Assembly: GCA_041487355.1 (NCBI GenBank)
Contig: JBGPND010000042.1
Location: 1-31,118 of the forward strand
Length of the DNA: 31,118 bases
Direction: 5' to 3'
Source of the DNA: JAMXLO01 sp041487355
Lineage (GTDB): Bacteria > Pseudomonadota > Alphaproteobacteria > Acetobacterales > Acetobacteraceae
Shown here: positions 9,601 to 15,520 of the stretch, piece after piece
Numbering within the stretch: the stretch's first letter is position 1
Layout of the letters: each line of letters starts with the position of its first letter
Notes under the pieces: model-generated
Database searches by the model: none
Told to the model about the DNA's origin: nothing
Seen by the model: only the letters and a program-made list of their open reading frames with translations
Program-made: the position numbers and the translations under genes

Positions 9601-9736
9601 GCGAGCGGGCGGCGCGCCGCGTCGGCAGCAGGATCAGGCCGCGCGCGGCCTGCAGCGGATCGCCTGCGCTGGCCAGCCATTCCGCCGCCAGTGCATCCAG
9701 GAAAGCCACGCCGGGAGGGATGGTGAAGAGGTTCAA
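6683..9736 (-). CDS. addB: Double-strand break repair protein AddB
   Basis: A 1017-residue AddB, the partner of AddA in the helicase-nuclease complex, of the alphaproteobacterial type. The N-terminal segment LILLPTRRAARSLAEAFL stands where the ATP-binding site would be. The C-terminal nuclease shows LTGRADRIERR followed by LAILDYKTG, the conserved Asp and Lys of the RecB-type nuclease motif. I place the start at TTG 9736, giving MNLFTIPPGVAFLD, because this codon overlaps the murU stop (TTGA), matching the other four-base overlaps in this operon. The longer in-frame extension to 9814 lies wholly inside murU and is unlikely to be coding. In the middle of the protein the run ILPLPLREGVGGGGG is encoded by a short palindromic repeat (8831-8866), an insertion not expected in the family. 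Confidence 0.95.
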   Translation of the reverse strand: MNLFTIPPGVAFLDALAAEWLASAGDPLQAARGLILLPTRRAARSLAEAFLRASGGRPLLLPRITALGALDEAPLTLAGALDLPPAVEPAQRLAALTRLILAMRGADGAPRTADRAWSLAGELAALMDEAERAEIDLAERLPEAADPAYAAHWARTLEFLHIVTRAWPDWLAEQGLTNPAARQVALLNAQAAAWEQQPPVDRVLVAGTTGGIPAVARLLRVVARLPTGVVVLPGLNTDMTEEVWAELDAAHPQAGLARLLHGLGATRGDVRPWPTASPHEHQDRAVAQDILPLPLREGVGGGGGLCTTATLPNEALGARGATLARALLPAGALVEWRNAGPTAIDGLSLLSTADQQEEAAAIAMVLRAALETPGAQAALVTPDRDLAGRVATELLRYGVVADDSAGEQLSDTPPAVFLRLLVRAVAEELAPVPLLALLKHPLAAAGLSPTACRAAARALERACLRGPRPSHGLGGLRRALDRGRADPDAVALQERLEACLEPTLRIAASVELAPAEALAALIEAAERLAATDELPGPARLWAGEEGEALATRLAEVQAALPLLPDQRRDVLPGLLDAVLEGAVVRSRRALRGRDGTEHPRVFIWGLLEARLQTADVMVLGGLVEGVWPPASDPGPWLSRPMRSTVGLPSPEEIVGQAAHDFVSCACAAPTVVLSCPRRLDGAPVVPARWLTRLETLLAGQRAALPLHPAASWVRALDQPADGPRPVRPPRPCPPVVLRPRKLSVTEIETWLRDPYAIHARHVLGLVALKPLEEATDAADYGSLVHAGLRHFLEQHGIRWPADAGQQLRRAMARAMAEADLREALAAWWAPRLERIAEWVARVEVERRSERPPVAIAAEVSGLYELARPGGLFRLTGRADRIERRRDGGLAILDYKTGTPPSQKEVDAGLAPQLLLEAAMAEAGAFAAGLTGTVEELTYWHLTGGFQAGELRTLFKARADAIAAAVADAREALCGLIDAYDAPDRCYLSQPQPGFAPRFSDYAQLARVAEWAAVGDEA
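8831..8866. repeat. Short G/C-rich palindromic repeat inside the addB coding region
   Basis: The arms CTCCCCCTACCC (8833-8844) and GGGTAGGGGGAG (8855-8866) are exact reverse complements around CTTCCCGCAA. It is a short form of the family also seen at 1-27 and 11154-11194. It is read in frame within addB as a Pro/Leu/Gly-rich insertion. Confidence 0.88.
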
Positions 9737-10470
9737 CGGGTGTCCCCCGTCAGCGGCGCCTGCAGGATGGTCTCCGCCTCGGCGAGGTCGGCCGGCGTGG
9801 AAAGATGGAACCACAGCCCGTCATGCACCACGGCGCGCAGGCGGCCGGCTGCCATGGCGGTATCCCACGCCCGGTTCATGCTGAATGCGCCCTCGGGCGT
9901 GCCGGCGAGCAGCCCGGGCGTAATGAGCTGCAGGCCGGCATAGACATAAGGCACGACCTCGCGTTCGCCGCGCCGGCGCAGCCCGCCCCACTTGTCCACC
10001 ACGAAGTCGCCCATCCCGACCTCGGCATGCACCTGAAAGGTGCGGTGCACCAGCAGTACCCCATCGACCTCGGCCGGATCGAACGCGGCGACCAGCCGAT
10101 CGAGCGCCGGGCGCGGTCCGTCCAGCCAGAACGCGTCGCCATTGACGACGAAGAACGGCGCGGGACAGAGCAGGTCGAGCGCTGCCTTGACCCCGCCGCC
10201 GGTCTCCAGCAGCGCTGCCTCGCGCCGCAGGATGGTGCGCGGCGGCCGTTCCGATCGCGCCAGGAGATGCGCCGCCACCCGGTCGGCCTGCCAGTGGGCG
10301 TTCACCACCACCGTTTCCACCCTCGACGCTGCCAGCCGGTCGAGCGCGTGGTCGATCAGCGCCTTGCCGCCGAGCGGCAGCAGCGGCTTGGCCGTCCGGT
10401 CGGTGAGCGGCCGCATGCGGGTGCCGAGGCCGGCAGCCAGCAGCATCGCGGTGGCTGGACGGTTGGTCAT
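9733..10470 (-). CDS. murU: N-acetylmuramate 1-phosphate uridylyltransferase (MurU-like)
   Basis: A 245-residue sugar-phosphate nucleotidyltransferase. The signature LAAGLGTRMRPLTDRTAKPLLP near the N-terminus, VVNGDAFW with the metal-binding Asp, and a MNRAWDTAMAAGRL segment near the C-terminus all fit MurU. MurU joins MurNAc-alpha-1-phosphate to UTP, giving UDP-MurNAc in the peptidoglycan recycling route that bypasses de novo synthesis and fosfomycin. The neighbour supports this: the kinase that makes its substrate, AmgK, is encoded directly upstream with an ATGA overlap. The start at 10470 was chosen for that overlap and for the conserved N-terminus; an upstream extension lies inside amgK. 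A related nucleotidyltransferase specificity cannot be excluded from sequence alone. Confidence 0.9.
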   Translation of the reverse strand: MTNRPATAMLLAAGLGTRMRPLTDRTAKPLLPLGGKALIDHALDRLAASRVETVVVNAHWQADRVAAHLLARSERPPRTILRREAALLETGGGVKAALDLLCPAPFFVVNGDAFWLDGPRPALDRLVAAFDPAEVDGVLLVHRTFQVHAEVGMGDFVVDKWGGLRRRGEREVVPYVYAGLQLITPGLLAGTPEGAFSMNRAWDTAMAAGRLRAVVHDGLWFHLSTPADLAEAETILQAPLTGDTR

Positions 10471-11489
10471 GCGGCGAGGTCCGGCGGATTGCCGCGCCGG
10501 GCAGGCGGGATCCAGCGATCGAGCGCGGCGGCGAGCGGCGCGGCGGCGGGTTCGCGCACTGCTTGTTCCAGCAGTCGCCAGGTTCGCGGCCCGTGCGCAA
10601 GGTAGCCCGGGCGTCCGTCGCGGCGGGCGAGGCGCACCCATTGGCCCGCCACGCGCAAGTACCGTTGCGCGGCGCAGGCGCCATAGGCGGCGCGGAACTC
10701 TGCCGGGTTCAGTTCCGGCCGCGCCGCCAGGTAGTGCGCGATGGCGTGTTCGGCGACTGATCGGGGTATGTCGCGGCGGGCGTCCTGCAGCAGCGAGGCG
10801 AGGTCATAGGCAGGGTGGCCGATCGCGGCACTCTGGAAGTCCAGCACGCCGACGCGACGGATGTCTGTGCGCCGCGGCAGCCAGATCAGGTTGCCGGCGA
10901 AGAAGTCGCGATGCACGAAGCAGGTCGGCCCGTTGGCAACCGGCAGAAGCATCGTCTCGAGCGCGGCGGCGAAATCCTGCCGTGCCGCATCCGCTGCCGG
11001 GCTGCCGAACATGGCGGGCCACCACCAGTCGAACAGAGTCGCCAGCGCCGTGCTTGCCATCGTGGCGGCGTCCCACCTGGGCAGGCCGGGCGGCGCCGGC
11101 GCACGCTGCATCGCCACCAGCACGTCGGCGGCGGCATCGAACAGGGACCAAGTCTCCCCCTCCCCTTGCGGGAGGGGGCTGGGGGGAGGGGGAGCAATTA
11201 GGGTCGAGAACAGATCGTCCCCCAGATCCTCCTCCAGCAGCAGGCCCTCGGCCGCGTCGGCAGCGAAGATCTCCGGCACCGACACGTCGATCCCGGCCAG
11301 ATGCCGGGCGATGCGGAGGAACGGCCGGATATCCTCGGGCGGCGGCGCATCCATCAGCACGGCGGGGCGGGGGCCGCCGGTCAGGCGGAGATAGCGGCGG
11401 AAACTGGCGTCCTGCGCGAGCGATTCGGCCCGCGCCGCGCCATAGCCATGGCGGGCCAGAAACGCCGCGATCAATCTCTCGCGACTCAT
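10467..11489 (-). CDS. amgK: Anomeric MurNAc/GlcNAc kinase (AmgK-like phosphotransferase)
   Basis: A 340-residue aminoglycoside phosphotransferase-fold kinase. The N-lobe begins MSRERLIAAFLARHGYG with a QDASFRRYLRL segment, the hinge is LLLEEDLGDDLF, the catalytic loop is FVHRDFFAGNLIW (H-x-D-x4-N) and the metal-binding segment is GVLDFQSAAIGHPAYDLASL. AmgK phosphorylates MurNAc or GlcNAc at the anomeric carbon; MurU then makes UDP-MurNAc. The start at 11489 overlaps the tsaE stop (ATGA). Just after the hinge, the residues APPPPSPLPQGEGE come from a palindromic repeat (11154-11194), an unusual in-frame insertion between the hinge and the C-lobe helix WSLFDAAADVLVAMQR. The catalytic residues are intact, so the kinase may well still work. 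Confidence 0.9.
   Translation of the reverse strand: MSRERLIAAFLARHGYGAARAESLAQDASFRRYLRLTGGPRPAVLMDAPPPEDIRPFLRIARHLAGIDVSVPEIFAADAAEGLLLEEDLGDDLFSTLIAPPPPSPLPQGEGETWSLFDAAADVLVAMQRAPAPPGLPRWDAATMASTALATLFDWWWPAMFGSPAADAARQDFAAALETMLLPVANGPTCFVHRDFFAGNLIWLPRRTDIRRVGVLDFQSAAIGHPAYDLASLLQDARRDIPRSVAEHAIAHYLAARPELNPAEFRAAYGACAAQRYLRVAGQWVRLARRDGRPGYLAHGPRTWRLLEQAVREPAAAPLAAALDRWIPPARRGNPPDLAA
11154..11194. repeat. Short G/C-rich palindromic repeat inside the amgK coding region
   Basis: An imperfect palindrome: CTCCCCCTCCCC on the left pairs with the G-rich right part ending GGGGGAG, with TTGCGGG near the centre. Read on the - strand its core is CCCGCAAGGGG, as in the copy at 1-27. It is translated in frame as a Pro-rich stretch in the kinase. 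Confidence 0.87.
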
Positions 11490-11947
11490 GCGATGCGGCC
11501 GAGCCGGTCCGGCCAGCCCGACAGCACCGCCCGGCGGCTGTCTGCGCCGGTCGGGTGCAGCGCCACGGTCAGCGCCTCGGCGGGACGCAGCGGTCCCAGC
11601 CGATCCGGCCATTCGACCAGTACGATGCCGTCGCGCGCCTCCTCCCAGCCAAGTTCCGTCAACCCGCCCGGCCCATCCAGCCGCCACAGATCGAAATGGT
11701 ACACTACGCCGATCGGCGTGTCGTAGCTTTGCACCAGGGTGAAGGTCGGGCTCGGCACTTCCAGCGCGGGATCGCCTGTCGCCGAGCGCAGAAAAGCACG
11801 GGCGAACACCGTCTTGCCGGCGCCGAGCTGGCCGTCCAGCAGGATCGCATCGCCTGCCCGCGCCAGCGCGGCGACGGCGGCGGCGAGGGCTTCGGTGGCC
11901 GCAAGGTTCGGCAGCTCGATCAGGCGGGTCGCGGCGGCAGCGGACAT
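11486..11947 (-). CDS. tsaE: tRNA threonylcarbamoyladenosine biosynthesis protein TsaE
   Basis: A 153-residue P-loop ATPase with Walker A GQLGAGKT, then VPSPTFTLVQSY and VVYHFDLWRL, the hallmark motifs of TsaE. TsaE works with TsaB and TsaD to form t6A at position 37 of ANN-reading tRNAs. The length is normal from the ATG at 11947; an in-frame TTG at 11983 would add 12 residues without family support. It is the first gene of the tsaE-amgK-murU-addB-addA run, and a 64-bp gap separates it from the divergent ferredoxin reductase gene, so promoters for both directions should lie there. I see no confident -35/-10 pair. Confidence 0.94.
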   Translation of the reverse strand: MSAAAATRLIELPNLAATEALAAAVAALARAGDAILLDGQLGAGKTVFARAFLRSATGDPALEVPSPTFTLVQSYDTPIGVVYHFDLWRLDGPGGLTELGWEEARDGIVLVEWPDRLGPLRPAEALTVALHPTGADSRRAVLSGWPDRLGRIA

Positions 11948-12011
11948 GGGCCCAATCTGCCGCACGGGCGGAGTCGCGGACAACTCCGCACTCGGCTAAG
12001 ACGTGCCGCAC

Positions 12012-13025
12012 ATGGCAAGCGACATCGAGACGGACGTTGCGATCATCGGCGCGGGCCCGGTCGGCCTGTTCGCGGTGTTCGAACTCGGGATGCTGAAGCT
12101 CTCCAGCGTGCTGATCGACGCGCTGGCCGAGGTGGGCGGCCAGTGCGCCGCGCTCTATCCGGAGAAGCCGATCTACGACATCCCCGCGCATCCCGCGATC
12201 GACGCGGGCGACCTTGTTGTGCAGCTCAAACGCCAGATCGCGCCGTTCCATGCGCCGCGCCTGCTCGGCCGGCTTGTGGTGGGTCTGTCCGGCGGACCCG
12301 GTGCGTTCGTGCTGACCACCGACCAGGACGATACGGTGCGCGCCAAGGCGGTGGTGGTGGCCGCCGGCGCCGGCGCGTTCGGCCCCAATCGTCCGCCGCT
12401 CGAGAGCCTGGCGCGGTATGAGGCGTCAGGTGCGGTGCAGTACTACATCCGCCGGCGCGAGGACCTGCGTGGCAAGCGCGTGGTGATCGCCGGCGGCGGC
12501 GATTCGGCGGTGGACTGGGCGCTGGCGCTGAAGGACATCGCGCGCGTCGCGGTGGTGCACCGGCGAGCGAAGTTCCGCGCCGCGCCGGAGAGTGCGGCGC
12601 AGCTCGATATCGCCGCGCGGAAGGGCGAGATCGAGTTGGTGATTCCCTATCAGCTCCACGCGTTGCACGGCACCGACGGCATGCTGACCGACGTCGAGGT
12701 GGCGACGCTGCAAGGCGAGACGCGACGTCTGCCGGCCGACGTGCTGCTGCCGTTCTTCGGCCTGTCGATGGATCTCGGCCCAATCGCCGCCTGGGGGCTC
12801 GATCGCGACCTGCACCACGTGAAGATCGACCCAGCCACCTGCCAGACATCGATGGCCGGCGTGTTCGCGATCGGCGATGTCGCGACCTATCCCGGCAAGC
12901 TGAAGCTGATCCTGCAGGGCTTCAGCGAGGCCGCGGTCGCGGCGCACGCGATCTTCGGCGTCGTGCACCCGGGCGAAGCCCTGCACTTCGAGTATTCGAC
13001 GACGAAGGGTGTGCCGGCGGCGTAG
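12012..13025 (+). CDS. Ferredoxin--NADP+ reductase, thioredoxin-reductase-like type
   Basis: A 337-residue flavoprotein. The FAD-binding motif is IIGAGPVGLFAVFELGML, followed by GGQCAALYPEKPIYDIPAHP, the NAD(P)H-binding motif IAGGGDSAVDWALAL, and the C-terminal FAD segment VFAIGDVATYPGKLKLILQGFSEA. The CxxC pair of true thioredoxin reductases is absent, as expected for the FNR2 family, which transfers electrons between NADPH and ferredoxin or flavodoxin. The start is ATG 12012; a GTG at 12003 would add three residues, and neither has a strong ribosome-binding site. It is divergent from tsaE and stands alone. Confidence 0.93.
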   Translation: MASDIETDVAIIGAGPVGLFAVFELGMLKLSSVLIDALAEVGGQCAALYPEKPIYDIPAHPAIDAGDLVVQLKRQIAPFHAPRLLGRLVVGLSGGPGAFVLTTDQDDTVRAKAVVVAAGAGAFGPNRPPLESLARYEASGAVQYYIRRREDLRGKRVVIAGGGDSAVDWALALKDIARVAVVHRRAKFRAAPESAAQLDIAARKGEIELVIPYQLHALHGTDGMLTDVEVATLQGETRRLPADVLLPFFGLSMDLGPIAAWGLDRDLHHVKIDPATCQTSMAGVFAIGDVATYPGKLKLILQGFSEAAVAAHAIFGVVHPGEALHFEYSTTKGVPAA

Positions 13026-13051
13026 TGGATCGGTCTCGACCAAAGAAAAGG

Positions 13052-13074
13052 TTCACCGCGGAGTTCGCCAGCGG
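13052..13074. repeat. Fragment of the TTCACCGC dispersed repeat
   Basis: TTCACCGCGGAGTTCGCCAG is similar to TTCACCGCAGAATTCACCAG within 26590-26626, the left end of the composite element upstream of btuF. Only one end of the element is recognisable here, just after the ferredoxin reductase stop. Confidence 0.55.
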
Positions 13075-13142
13075 AAACCGGCCAATCGACCCGTTCCGTC
13101 CGCGGCGACGCCGGGTGGCGGGCCGCATTGGCGGCCCCAGAG

Positions 13143-13213
13143 TGTCATTGCGAGCTGAAGGCGAGGCAATCTCCTGGAGAACGACGCCCATGGGGATTGC
13201 TTCGCTCCGCTCG
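13143..13213. repeat. Decayed copy of the TGTCATTGCGAG inverted repeat
   Basis: The left part begins TGTCATTGCGAG and runs to GGCAATCTC; the right part ATTGCTTCGCTCCGCTCG is its approximate reverse complement but lacks the terminal CAATGACA. It is the same family as the perfect copy at 2644-2730. Like that copy, it lies between convergent genes (ferredoxin reductase and flavodoxin-fold oxidoreductase), so it may retain terminator function. Confidence 0.75.
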
Positions 13214-13235
13214 ACGGTCTGTCGCGGCTACAGGC

Positions 13236-13823
13236 CTATAGCCGGCTCACGCCAGCCCGCACGCGGTCGAGGAAGCGGCTCAGTTCGCGTGGTGTCGCGC
13301 GGTCCATGTTGTAGTGCACATACCAGTTCACCCGGCAGCCCCGCGCGCACAGCGCACGGACGGCGCGCGATACAAGTTTGCGGGTGGGGTCGCCGAGCGC
13401 GATGCGCACCATCCACCACGACGCGCCATAGGTCGTGACGACGGTGATGCGCCGGATGCGTTGCAATCGTTCGGTGAGCAGGCGCCCGTCCGGCGTCACG
13501 TCGAACGCCACGCCCGGCAGCCAGACGCGATCGAAATAGCCCTTCAGCATCGCCGGCATGCCGTACCACCATGCCGGATAAACCAGCACGATGGCTTCCG
13601 CAGCGGCGAGTTGATCGTCGTATTTCCGCACCGGGCGGATGTTGCGCGCGGTCTGGTAGTCGAGCCGCTCCTGCCGGCTCATCACCGGATCGAAGCCTTC
13701 GGCATACAGGTCGACGTCCGTCATCTCGTGCCCGCCGGCCGCCAGCGCCTGCACCACGGTCGCATGGGCGGCGGCGGCGAAGCTCTCCGCCACCGGATGG
13801 CAATAGATCACCAGGACACGCAT
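13236..13823 (-). CDS. Flavodoxin-fold NAD(P)H oxidoreductase (Flavodoxin_2 / NQO type)
   Basis: A 195-residue cytoplasmic flavoprotein. The N-terminal MRVLVIYCHPVAESFAAA is the flavin phosphate-binding strand-loop of the Flavodoxin_2 family. It is followed by VLVYPAWWYGMPAMLKGYFDRVW, the W-P-x-WWYGxPA motif that contacts FMN/FAD, and VVTTYGASWW. Relatives are NAD(P)H:quinone reductases and KefF-like regulators of potassium efflux, but no KefB/C gene is nearby. The start at 13823 is the first Met and gives the complete family N-terminus. Directly upstream on its strand is a fragment identical in kind to the 3' end of the gene at 15167-15514, suggesting that the two genes were once adjacent. 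Confidence 0.88.
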   Translation of the reverse strand: MRVLVIYCHPVAESFAAAAHATVVQALAAGGHEMTDVDLYAEGFDPVMSRQERLDYQTARNIRPVRKYDDQLAAAEAIVLVYPAWWYGMPAMLKGYFDRVWLPGVAFDVTPDGRLLTERLQRIRRITVVTTYGASWWMVRIALGDPTRKLVSRAVRALCARGCRVNWYVHYNMDRATPRELSRFLDRVRAGVSRL

Positions 13824-13857
13824 GCTGCCAATTTGGGCGCGCCAAGCCAGGCAGCAA

Positions 13858-13914
13858 TCAACGCTATGCCAGCCGGAAGCGCCCCGCGGAGACTTGGTCC
13901 TCGGCCAGCGCCGC
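13858..13914 (-). pseudogene. Orphan 3' end of a homologue of the 15167-15514 gene
   Basis: Read on the - strand this encodes AALAEDQVSAGRFRLA and a TAG stop, matching AALAQDQVSAGRFRLA plus TAA at the end of the gene at 15167-15514. The two 57-nt copies (13858-13914 and 15161-15217) differ at 7 sites. Five of these are synonymous, one swaps the stop codon and one is Glu/Gln. The pattern implies that both copies evolved as coding sequence. The rest of this copy is missing. Confidence 0.85.
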
Positions 13915-13948
13915 CGGACCAGACTTGCCGAGGCGAAGCGGTGCCGGT

Positions 13949-14179
13949 TCAGCCGCGACGGCGGCGGATCAGGTCGAGACCTGCAAGCCGGAGGCCGAGT
14001 AACGAAAGGGTAGCCGGCTCGGGAGTCTCGAGGATCAGGTTCATGTCTCCGTCACCGACGCTGCCCACAAACGTGCCGGTGATCACATTGTCGCGCGCAT
14101 ACCCACCGCAGGTGTGCAAATTATCCCGACACAAGGATGGACCCTCTTGGCGAGCCAGCCGGGATACGGGCGTCGCCAC
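13949..14179 (-). pseudogene. Remnant of a PEP-CTERM secreted protein (C-terminal end)
   Basis: The last 28 or so residues are a PEP-CTERM sorting signal: ETPEPATLSLLG, a hydrophobic stretch, then the basic tail LIRRRRG and stop. Such tails are recognised by exosortase and anchor or process exported proteins. The preceding 20 residues (TGTFVGSVGDGDMNLIL) look like the end of a mature domain, but no signal peptide or further domain is present, and the nominal GTG start is unconvincing. Glycines usual in the hydrophobic part are replaced by Arg and Asp, suggesting decay. I read it as the 3' stub of a deleted gene. No exosortase gene is in the window. Confidence 0.7.
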
Positions 14180-14202
14180 CCGCTGCCGTGGTTGTGGTCG
14201 TC

Positions 14203-14490
14203 TTACAAGAATAGCCTGAAAGGCGACACCACCCCATCCTTGTCGCGAACGAGGAACTGCTTCCCGCTCTCGCTTTCTTCGATTAGCGCCTCATAGAGAC
14301 GCAGAGCGTTCTTCACGACCTCCGCGTAAGAGGACGCTTCAGTCTTCACTTTGAGCGCATTCAGACGCTCCATTGAGCGGGGCGCGAAGTCGAGCTGAAC
14401 TCGGTTCTTCTTTAGGGCCTTGACCCTCTCGCGGGGCTGGTCCTTCACCTCGCTATTCGTGGCGCCTGACGCAACGGTCAGTGCGGTCAT
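14203..14490 (-). CDS. Ribbon-helix-helix domain protein
   Basis: A 95-residue protein. The N-terminal 25 residues are basic and probably flexible. Residues about 29-70 (VQLDFAPRSMERLNALK then ASSYAEVVKNALRLYEAL) fit a ribbon-helix-helix DNA-binding fold: a short beta strand and two helices. The tail GKQFLVRDKDGVVSPFRLF resembles tails seen in many such small regulators. It is probably a DNA-binding autoregulator. It overlaps the upstream small membrane protein gene by ATGA, so the two form one transcript. The base composition is visibly less GC-rich than that of the flanking genes, suggesting transfer. Its target is unknown. Confidence 0.7.
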   Translation of the reverse strand: MTALTVASGATNSEVKDQPRERVKALKKNRVQLDFAPRSMERLNALKVKTEASSYAEVVKNALRLYEALIEESESGKQFLVRDKDGVVSPFRLFL

Positions 14491-14780
14491 CCTGTGTCAT
14501 TCCTTTGCGGTCCAAAGTAGTGCGACACCACTGCACCGATAATCGGTCCAGCGATGGCCCAAACGGCAATGACCGCTGTGTAGTTACCAGTGATAAGGCC
14601 ATAGCCACCTGTGACTGCGACCCCAGTTCCTGCGGCCCAAGCAATAAATCTCGCGAGAAATCCACGAGTTTTTGCTTCGACCTCCTCAATTTTGCCAAAA
14701 TCAGTTCCGATCGCGGGCTGGAAGGGTTTCGTTCCCAGGCCTGATCGGGATTTCTTATCAGGTGTGACCCCCGTTGGCAT
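14487..14780 (-). CDS. Small membrane protein of unknown function
   Basis: A 97-residue protein I do not recognise. The first 40 residues are polar and charged (VTPDKKSR, KIEEVEAKTR). They are followed by two probable membrane segments, roughly FIAWAAGTGVAVTGGYGLI and YTAVIAVWAIAGPIIGAVVS, separated by a short GNYT turn, and a short polar tail HYFGPQRNDTG. The start at 14780 has an AGGAG ribosome-binding site about 8 nt upstream. Its stop overlaps the start of the ribbon-helix-helix gene, forming a two-gene operon within a lower-GC island. A membrane effector paired with an RHH regulator is one possible reading, but nothing in the sequence proves toxicity. Confidence 0.65.
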   Translation of the reverse strand: MPTGVTPDKKSRSGLGTKPFQPAIGTDFGKIEEVEAKTRGFLARFIAWAAGTGVAVTGGYGLITGNYTAVIAVWAIAGPIIGAVVSHYFGPQRNDTG

Positions 14781-15160
14781 TGGTTTGCTCTCCTGGTCGC
14801 CCCACTCGGCAGCGACAGTGTGCGTTCGAAAATATTAAAGTTCGTGACATGGCTGGCTTCCCCTATCTCTATCAATCTCTCACTCTGTGCGCGCGTAGGG
14901 ATGCGTCCCCCTACGTGGCGACCGAGTTAGTAAGAAATTTCCGGTAGTATTACAAGTGGAATCGTGAGGTAATTATCCTCATTTTTCGACGCGCCACTCC
15001 CACACCTTCCGAATCGCGCGTGCGACGGCTGATCGCAAGTTGGGGCCAGGAGGGTAATGACGCCTGCCTCGCTCTGCACCGCAATCAACGCCGTCTCATG
15101 ACGACAAGCCTGCGGCAGGCGCGCCACACGAAATCTGGGTGTGGCTCGGCGGTAGGGCAG
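14781..15160. other. AT-richer intergenic region upstream of the small two-gene operon
   Basis: No gene is supported in these 380 bp. Reading the - strand towards 14780, a weak promoter-like pair (TTGTAA, 17 nt, TACTAA) can be seen near 14925-14955. A small hairpin with arms CGTAGGG (14894-14900) and CCCTACG (14909-14915) would lie in the leader. The composition shifts back to high GC towards 15000-15160. Short open frames here lack ribosome-binding sites and recognisable protein features. Confidence 0.4.
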
Positions 15161-15166
15161 TCAACG

Positions 15167-15514
15167 TTACGCCAGCCGGAAGCGTCCCGCGGAGACTTGA
15201 TCCTGGGCGAGTGCCGCTCGCACCGCTGCCTCGCCCGCCGGTGTTGCCACCACCGCGACGACCGAGCGGAAGAAGGCCACCTCGCCGCGGGCGCGGGCCA
15301 GGAACAGCCGGCCGAGTGCGTCAGCCACGGGGCCGCGAGGCGTGCAGCAGGCACACCCCAACGGATGTCCGAACAGGCCGGGCGCCAGCGTGAACCGCCC
15401 TACGGCATGGCCAGCCGGCACCGCCACGTCCCCCTCGACCAGCAGCGCCTCATCGCTTCTGGCGGCGTCAGTGGCATCGAATCGCACCGGGACCCTGTCT
15501 TCCGTCGCCATCAT
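15167..15514 (-). CDS. Conserved-looking hypothetical protein with a CxCC motif
   Basis: A 115-residue soluble protein that I cannot assign. Its centre reads HPLGCACCTPRGPVADALGRLF: a Cys-x-Cys-Cys followed by an Arg/Gly turn and a helix. This is reminiscent of the GCxCCTxRGDL segment of CobW-type metal-chaperone GTPases, but there is no P-loop and the protein is far too short, so the resemblance may be superficial. Metal binding by the cysteines is plausible. The start is ATG 15514, with a second Met codon at 15511. It is divergent from the ArsR-methyltransferase gene, and a 22-bp palindrome between them could control both. A separate copy of its 3' end lies at 13858-13914, so this locus has been rearranged. 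Confidence 0.7.
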   Translation of the reverse strand: MMATEDRVPVRFDATDAARSDEALLVEGDVAVPAGHAVGRFTLAPGLFGHPLGCACCTPRGPVADALGRLFLARARGEVAFFRSVVAVVATPAGEAAVRAALAQDQVSAGRFRLA

Positions 15515-15520
15515 AGTCTG

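Noticed and set aside
9737..9814. 26-residue N-terminal extension of addB
   Set aside because: It lies entirely inside murU; TTG 9736 overlaps the murU stop and starts the conserved N-terminus.
11490..12251. N-terminal extension of amgK to 594 residues
   Set aside because: The extension overlaps tsaE in another frame and even crosses the divergent ferredoxin reductase gene; the ATG at 11489 overlaps the tsaE stop and begins the true family sequence.
10040..12421. 793-codon open frame on the + strand opposite murU, amgK and tsaE
   Set aside because: Ser/Arg/Ala-rich shadow with no domain; the opposite strand carries three recognisable genes with overlapping starts and stops.
14894..14915. 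CGTAGGG/CCCTACG hairpin as an intrinsic terminator
   Set aside because: The stem is only 7 bp with no U-tract on either strand; it is more likely part of a leader or chance.
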